Source of the DNA: Competibacteraceae bacterium UBA3908
GTDB lineage: Bacteria > Pseudomonadota > Gammaproteobacteria > Competibacterales > Competibacteraceae
Direction of reading: 5' to 3'
Assembly (NCBI GenBank): GCA_002391525.1
Contig: DGFE01000071.1
Span: 1-10,064 of the forward strand
DNA: 10,064 nucleotides
In this document: positions 7,172 to 10,064 of the stretch, one piece after another
How positions within the stretch are numbered: the first letter of the stretch is position 1
Layout: every line of letters starts with the position of its first letter
Translations under genes and position numbers: made by a program
Notes under the pieces: model-generated
What the model was told of the DNA's origin: nothing
Database searches by the model: none
What the model saw: the letters and a program-made list of their open reading frames with translations, nothing else

Positions 7172-8383
7172 ATGCCATCCGAACCCGAAACACCCTCCCC
7201 TGCCAGCAATCCGGAACCCCACCGTTTTCCCTGTGCGCAATGTGGAGCCTCGCTGGAGTACGCACCCGGCACCGAGCTGTTGCGCTGCGGGCACTGTGGC
7301 CACGAGAACCGAATCGCCGGCTTCGCCGCGCCGATCCTGGAGCAGGATTTCCGGCAAACGCTGCGCGCGTTGGCGACGACCACGGCGACTCGCGACAACA
7401 TCGCCATCCACTGCGATTCCTGCGGCGCGTCCTATACCTTCGACGCGGCCACCCACGCGGGTCAGTGTGCGTTCTGCGGCGTCCCGGTGGTGGCGAAAAC
7501 CGAACGGCACCGCCAATTGCAAGTGCAGGCGCTGCTGCCGTTCCAGATCAGCCGCGACCAAGCCCGCTCGGCTTTCCGGCGATGGCTCGGTGGCTTATGG
7601 TTCGCGCCCGGCATGCTCAAGGACTACGCCCGCAACGATGCCCGACTGGCCGGCATGTACGTGCCGTACTGGACCTACGACGCCGATACGACCACGGCTT
7701 ACCGCGGGGAACGGGGCGACAACTACCAGGTCCAGGAAAGTTATCGCGCTATCGAGAACGGTCGGGAGGTGGAGCGGGTCCGCGTCGTGACCCGGATCCG
7801 CTGGACACCGGCGGCAGGTGTGGTGTCGCGCTTTTTCGACGACGTGCTGGTGCTGGCCAGCGGTTCGTTACCGCGAGCGGTGACCGAACGGCTGGAACCC
7901 TGGGATTTGGCGAATCTGACGCCGTACCGGGAGGAGTATCTGAGCGGGTTTCAAAGCGAGATGTATACGGTCGACCTGGAGCAGGGCTTCGAGCGCGCCC
8001 GGGAGCGGATGGCGCCCATCATTCGGCGCGATGTCGAGCGGGCCATCGGCGGCGACCATCAGCGCATCCATGCCCTGGACACCCGCCATGGCGAGATCCG
8101 CTTCAAGCACGTTTTGCTGCCGGTATGGCTGTCGGCGTTCCGGTTCCGCGACCGAACCTATCGCTTCGTGGTGAATGGCCGCACGGGGGAGGTGCAGGGC
8201 GAGCGGCCCTACAGCGCGTGGAAGATCGCACTCGCCATCCTGCTGGCGGCGCTGCTGATCGGCGGGAGCCTGGCGGCCTGGCAGCATTTTTCAGCGGCCC
8301 AGCACCGGCCGGTGCTGGATTCCAGGCCGTACTACGGCTGGATACCGGCAGGCAACCGGTCCATTTTGGCCCGGCTTACGTAA
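7172..8383 (+). CDS. Membrane-anchored double zinc-ribbon protein (YdjG-like, often mislabelled PriA-like), 403 aa
   Basis: Two zinc ribbons lie at the N-terminus: Cys21/24 with Cys39/42 (CAQCG...CGHCG) and Cys81/84 with Cys99/102 (CDSCG...CAFCG). A soluble middle of about 230 residues follows, with MYVPYWTYDADTTTAYRGER (162-181) and VNGRTGEVQGERPYSAWK (334-351), which I associate with proteins auto-annotated as primosomal protein N' or TFIIB-type zinc ribbon protein and with B. subtilis YdjG. No helicase motifs are visible, so PriA function is not supported. One membrane helix spans about 351-370 and a short tail of about 30 residues ends the protein. The ATG at 7172 is chosen for its strong Shine-Dalgarno (GAAGGAG, 9 nt upstream); the frame is open back to about 6953, but that 73-residue extension is atypical and crosses a likely promoter. 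Relatives are often next to SPFH or PspA-type membrane-stress genes; none is in view here. Molecular function unknown. Confidence 0.85.
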   Translation: MPSEPETPSPASNPEPHRFPCAQCGASLEYAPGTELLRCGHCGHENRIAGFAAPILEQDFRQTLRALATTTATRDNIAIHCDSCGASYTFDAATHAGQCAFCGVPVVAKTERHRQLQVQALLPFQISRDQARSAFRRWLGGLWFAPGMLKDYARNDARLAGMYVPYWTYDADTTTAYRGERGDNYQVQESYRAIENGREVERVRVVTRIRWTPAAGVVSRFFDDVLVLASGSLPRAVTERLEPWDLANLTPYREEYLSGFQSEMYTVDLEQGFERARERMAPIIRRDVERAIGGDHQRIHALDTRHGEIRFKHVLLPVWLSAFRFRDRTYRFVVNGRTGEVQGERPYSAWKIALAILLAALLIGGSLAAWQHFSAAQHRPVLDSRPYYGWIPAGNRSILARLT

Positions 8384-8423
8384 TTTTTCAGATAGAAAGT
8401 AGCAAAAATTTTCAGAAAGGGGG

Positions 8424-8450
8424 TTGATTCAATTTTTTTTTGAGTATAGC
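8424..8450 (+). promoter_or_regulatory. Possible promoter of the riboswitch transcript
   Basis: TTGATT (8424-8429) and TATAGC (8445-8450) resemble -35 and -10 boxes but the spacer is only 15 nt and contains a run of nine T (8433-8441). TAGCCT at 8447 would give a 17-nt spacer but is a poorer match. Either way transcription would begin close to 8457, exactly where the first strand of riboswitch P1 begins, which supports the placement. Confidence 0.4.
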
Positions 8451-8456
8451 CTAGTA

Positions 8457-8571
8457 CCCGCTTGAAAAACGCAAACCTACCGAAAGGTAGCGACGCAAAA
8501 CTACTGGCCTAATTTTCATACAGTTTACCATAAAAAACTGATGAATTAAGGTCGCAGAGTTGCCAAGCGGG
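8457..8571 (+). ncRNA. c-di-GMP-I (GEMM) riboswitch aptamer
   Basis: The leader of the secreted-protein gene carries the GEMM signature: GCAAACC (8471-8477), a hairpin CTACC-GAAA-GGTAG (8477-8490) with a GNRA tetraloop, GACGCAAA (8492-8499), GGCCTAA (8506-8512), and AGGTCGCAGAG on the far side of the second helix (8549-8559). Closing helix P1 is seven perfect pairs, CCCGCTT (8457-8463) with AAGCGGG (8565-8571). Helix P3 forms from AACT/AGTT, GGCCT/AGGTC and AATT/AATT, with an extended A/U-rich arm over about 8511-8547. This is the layout of the Vibrio Vc2 c-di-GMP-I aptamer: a tetraloop hairpin docked on a second helix. The class binds the second messenger c-di-GMP and commonly controls motility, surface and matrix genes. 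The gene controlled is the one at 8627. Confidence 0.9.
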
Positions 8572-8580
8572 CTTGAAGTG

Positions 8581-8622
8581 CCTCTTGACACGTCACGTTC
8601 GCGCGGCACGTGATTCAGGAGG
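8581..8622 (+). promoter_or_regulatory. Shine-Dalgarno-sequestering hairpin (riboswitch expression platform)
   Basis: CCTCTTGA (8581-8588) can pair with TCAGGAGG (8615-8622), which contains the Shine-Dalgarno of the downstream gene, with a single G-U pair. The stem continues, after a CAC bulge, with GTCACG (8592-8597) against CGTGAT (8609-8614, one G-U) around an 11-base loop. The ribosome site would be buried, indicating control of translation initiation. A rival pairing, GTGCC (8578-8582) with GGCAC (8605-8609), overlaps both strands and would open the hairpin. No U-tract follows, so it is not an intrinsic terminator. Which state goes with bound c-di-GMP cannot be read from the sequence. 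Confidence 0.65.
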
Positions 8623-8626
8623 TATA

Positions 8627-10064
8627 ATGTCTACCACGGCTTCGATTGCGATGCCGTTCAACCCGGTCTGGCGTCTGCTGGGCTGGTTGAGCGTGCTGTT
8701 TTTCTTTACGACGAACGTTTTCGCGGGACAGGTCACTTTGGCCTGGGACGCCAATACCGAACCCAACCTGGGGGGCTATCACATCGTTTACGGGCAAGCC
8801 AGCAAGAGCTACACGGCGGAAATCGACGCCGGCAAACAGACGAGCTACACCATAGCCAATCTGGAGGATGGTAAGACGTATCATTTTGCCGTCCATGCCT
8901 ACGACACCGCCAAGGTGGTGGAAAGCGCTAACTCCAACGAGGTCAGCACGACTATCGCCCCGGTTGCCGTGGCTCCCAGCGCCAATTTCAGCGCGGACAA
9001 AACCACGGGCGCCGCGCCGCTGACGGTGCAGTTCGCCAACAGCTCGACGAACGCGATGACATGGTCCTGGAACTTCGGCGACGGCACCACCAGCACCGTC
9101 CAAAGCCCTTCCAAGACGTATTCGAGCGCGGGCGTCTACACGGTCACGCTCACGGCCACCGGTCCAGGCGGCAGCAACACCGCAACCAAGACCAACTATA
9201 TTTCGGTGACAGCTCCCGCCGCGACAGCGCCTACCGCCAGCTTCACCGCCAGCCCGGCCTCCGGGACTGCGCCGTTGTTGGTAACCTTTACCGACACCTC
9301 GACCGGCACGGTTGCGAGTCGAACCTGGGATTTCGGCGACGGCACCACCAGCACCGCCCAGACCGCCGTGAAAACCTACAACACGCCGGGCGCCTTCACC
9401 GCCAAGCTGACCGTCAGCAACGCGGTGGGCAGCACCACGACGAGCAAGACCATTTCGGCGACCGCCACGGCGCCGGTGGCCAGCTTCAGCGCCAGCCCCA
9501 GGTCGGGAGCGGCGCCCCTGACCACGACGTTCACCAATACCTCCACCGGGACCATTACGGACTATACGTGGAACTTCGGTGATGGCGGCACCCTCACCAC
9601 CCAGACCAAGACCAATCCCGCGCACACCTACGCCAGTGCGGGCACCTATACCGTCAGTCTGACCACCAAGGGTCCCGCCGGCACCGACACCGAGACCCAA
9701 ACGGGCTACATCACCGTGGCCACGGTAAGCGCGAACACCGGTGGGCTGGTCGCGGCCTACAACTTCGAGGAAGCCAGCGGCGCGACCGTGGTCGATGCCT
9801 CCGGTCAGGGCAATCACGGTGCCATCAGCGGCGCTGCCCGGACCACGAGCGGCAAGTTTGGCCGGGCGCTGTCTTTCGACGGCGTCAACGACTGGGTCGC
9901 CGTCAACGATGCCAATTCCCTGGACCTGACCACCGGCATGACGCTGGCGGCGTGGGTGTATCCGACCGGCGCGCCCAGCGTCTGGGGCACCATCGCCATG
10001 AAGGAAACCCCGGAGGATGCCGCCTATGGGCTCTTCTCCGACGGCACCAACGATTTACCCACGG
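8627..10064 (+). CDS. Secreted FN3-PKD-PKD-PKD-LamG-like protein, 3' end beyond window
   Basis: The frame is open from ATG 8627 through the window end (479 codons plus one base, no stop). A perfect-strength Shine-Dalgarno (CAGGAGG) lies 4 nt before the ATG. Residues 1-33 form a signal peptide with a hydrophobic core (WLSVLFFF) and likely cleavage after VFA. A fibronectin type III domain covers about 34-110 (LAWDANTEPNLGGYHIVYG ... YHFAVHAYD ... SNEVS). Three PKD domains follow at about 116-195, 201-278 and 282-364, each with the hallmark W-[NS/D]-FGDG (148-153, 234-239, 315-320). From about 373 a concanavalin-A/LamG-like domain begins (LVAAYNFEEASGATVVDASGQGNHG, FDGVNDWVAV at 417-426) and is cut off. 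PKD and FN3 repeats are extracellular spacers; LamG-like domains bind carbohydrate or protein. A role as an adhesin, matrix component or secreted polysaccharide-acting enzyme fits c-di-GMP control, but any catalytic domain would lie outside the window. Confidence 0.92.
   Translation, partial: MSTTASIAMPFNPVWRLLGWLSVLFFFTTNVFAGQVTLAWDANTEPNLGGYHIVYGQASKSYTAEIDAGKQTSYTIANLEDGKTYHFAVHAYDTAKVVESANSNEVSTTIAPVAVAPSANFSADKTTGAAPLTVQFANSSTNAMTWSWNFGDGTTSTVQSPSKTYSSAGVYTVTLTATGPGGSNTATKTNYISVTAPAATAPTASFTASPASGTAPLLVTFTDTSTGTVASRTWDFGDGTTSTAQTAVKTYNTPGAFTAKLTVSNAVGSTTTSKTISATATAPVASFSASPRSGAAPLTTTFTNTSTGTITDYTWNFGDGGTLTTQTKTNPAHTYASAGTYTVSLTTKGPAGTDTETQTGYITVATVSANTGGLVAAYNFEEASGATVVDASGQGNHGAISGAARTTSGKFGRALSFDGVNDWVAVNDANSLDLTTGMTLAAWVYPTGAPSVWGTIAMKETPEDAAYGLFSDGTNDLPT
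9074..9356 (+). repeat. Coding repeat between PKD domains 1 and 2
   Basis: A 25-base stretch encoding the FGDGTTST core is identical at 9074-9098 and 9332-9356, a 258-base (86-codon) period. The third PKD domain is more diverged at this site (GGTGATGGCGGC). The identity suggests fairly recent domain duplication or gene conversion between units 1 and 2. Confidence 0.7.

Noticed and set aside
8401..8441. Rho-independent terminator after the zinc-ribbon gene (T9 run at 8433-8441)
   Set aside because: No stable GC-rich stem precedes the T run; only weak A/T pairings such as TTGA...TCAA are possible. The T run better fits the spacer of the next promoter.
8585..8628. Perfect TTGACA (8585-8590) and TATAAT (8623-8628) as a sigma-70 promoter
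   Set aside because: The spacer is 32 nt, far from the usual 17, and TATAAT overlaps the start codon. TTGACA lies in the anti-Shine-Dalgarno hairpin.
8615..9817. 400-codon open frame on the minus strand opposite the PKD gene
   Set aside because: Gly/Arg/Val-rich shadow of the repetitive PKD coding sequence. The plus strand has the signal peptide, ribosome site and domain motifs.

Overview
The window is GC-rich bacterial DNA (coding parts roughly 60% G+C or more by eye) with gammaproteobacterial character. The Kdp proteins closely resemble the E. coli ones, a KdpE-like operator sits where E. coli has it, and a GEMM-type riboswitch precedes a secreted protein. I cannot name the genus; an environmental gammaproteobacterium is a guess.

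Region 1 (about 1-6650, minus strand) is a high-affinity potassium uptake operon. In transcription order it holds a KdpE-like operator and a -10 box, a 31-residue membrane peptide, kdpF, kdpA, kdpB, kdpC, a 571-residue CorA-like membrane protein, and the first 53 codons of kdpD, cut by the window edge. Junctions are tight: a 1-nt gap, a 1-nt TGATG overlap, 18 and 13 nt gaps, then ATGA and GTGA overlaps. One polycistronic message with translational coupling is therefore likely. KdpFABC is the ATP-driven K+ importer and KdpD/KdpE the sensor system that switches it on. The CorA-like gene lies between pump and sensor and is the unusual member.

Region 2 (about 6660-7171) is intergenic between kdp and a divergent gene. 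Its core (about 6775-6955) is only about 16% G+C and holds inverted and direct repeats but no convincing gene.

Region 3 (7172-8383, plus strand) is one gene for a 403-residue protein with two four-cysteine zinc ribbons and a C-terminal membrane anchor. It resembles the YdjG-like family often mis-annotated as PriA-like.

Region 4 (8384 to the end, plus strand) is a probable c-di-GMP-controlled unit: a weak promoter, a c-di-GMP-I (GEMM) riboswitch aptamer, a hairpin that can hide the Shine-Dalgarno sequence, and a large secreted protein (signal peptide, FN3, three PKD domains, LamG-like domain) running off the window end. c-di-GMP probably controls translation of this surface or matrix protein. 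That is the most informative regulatory find here, with the CorA-like kdp gene second.
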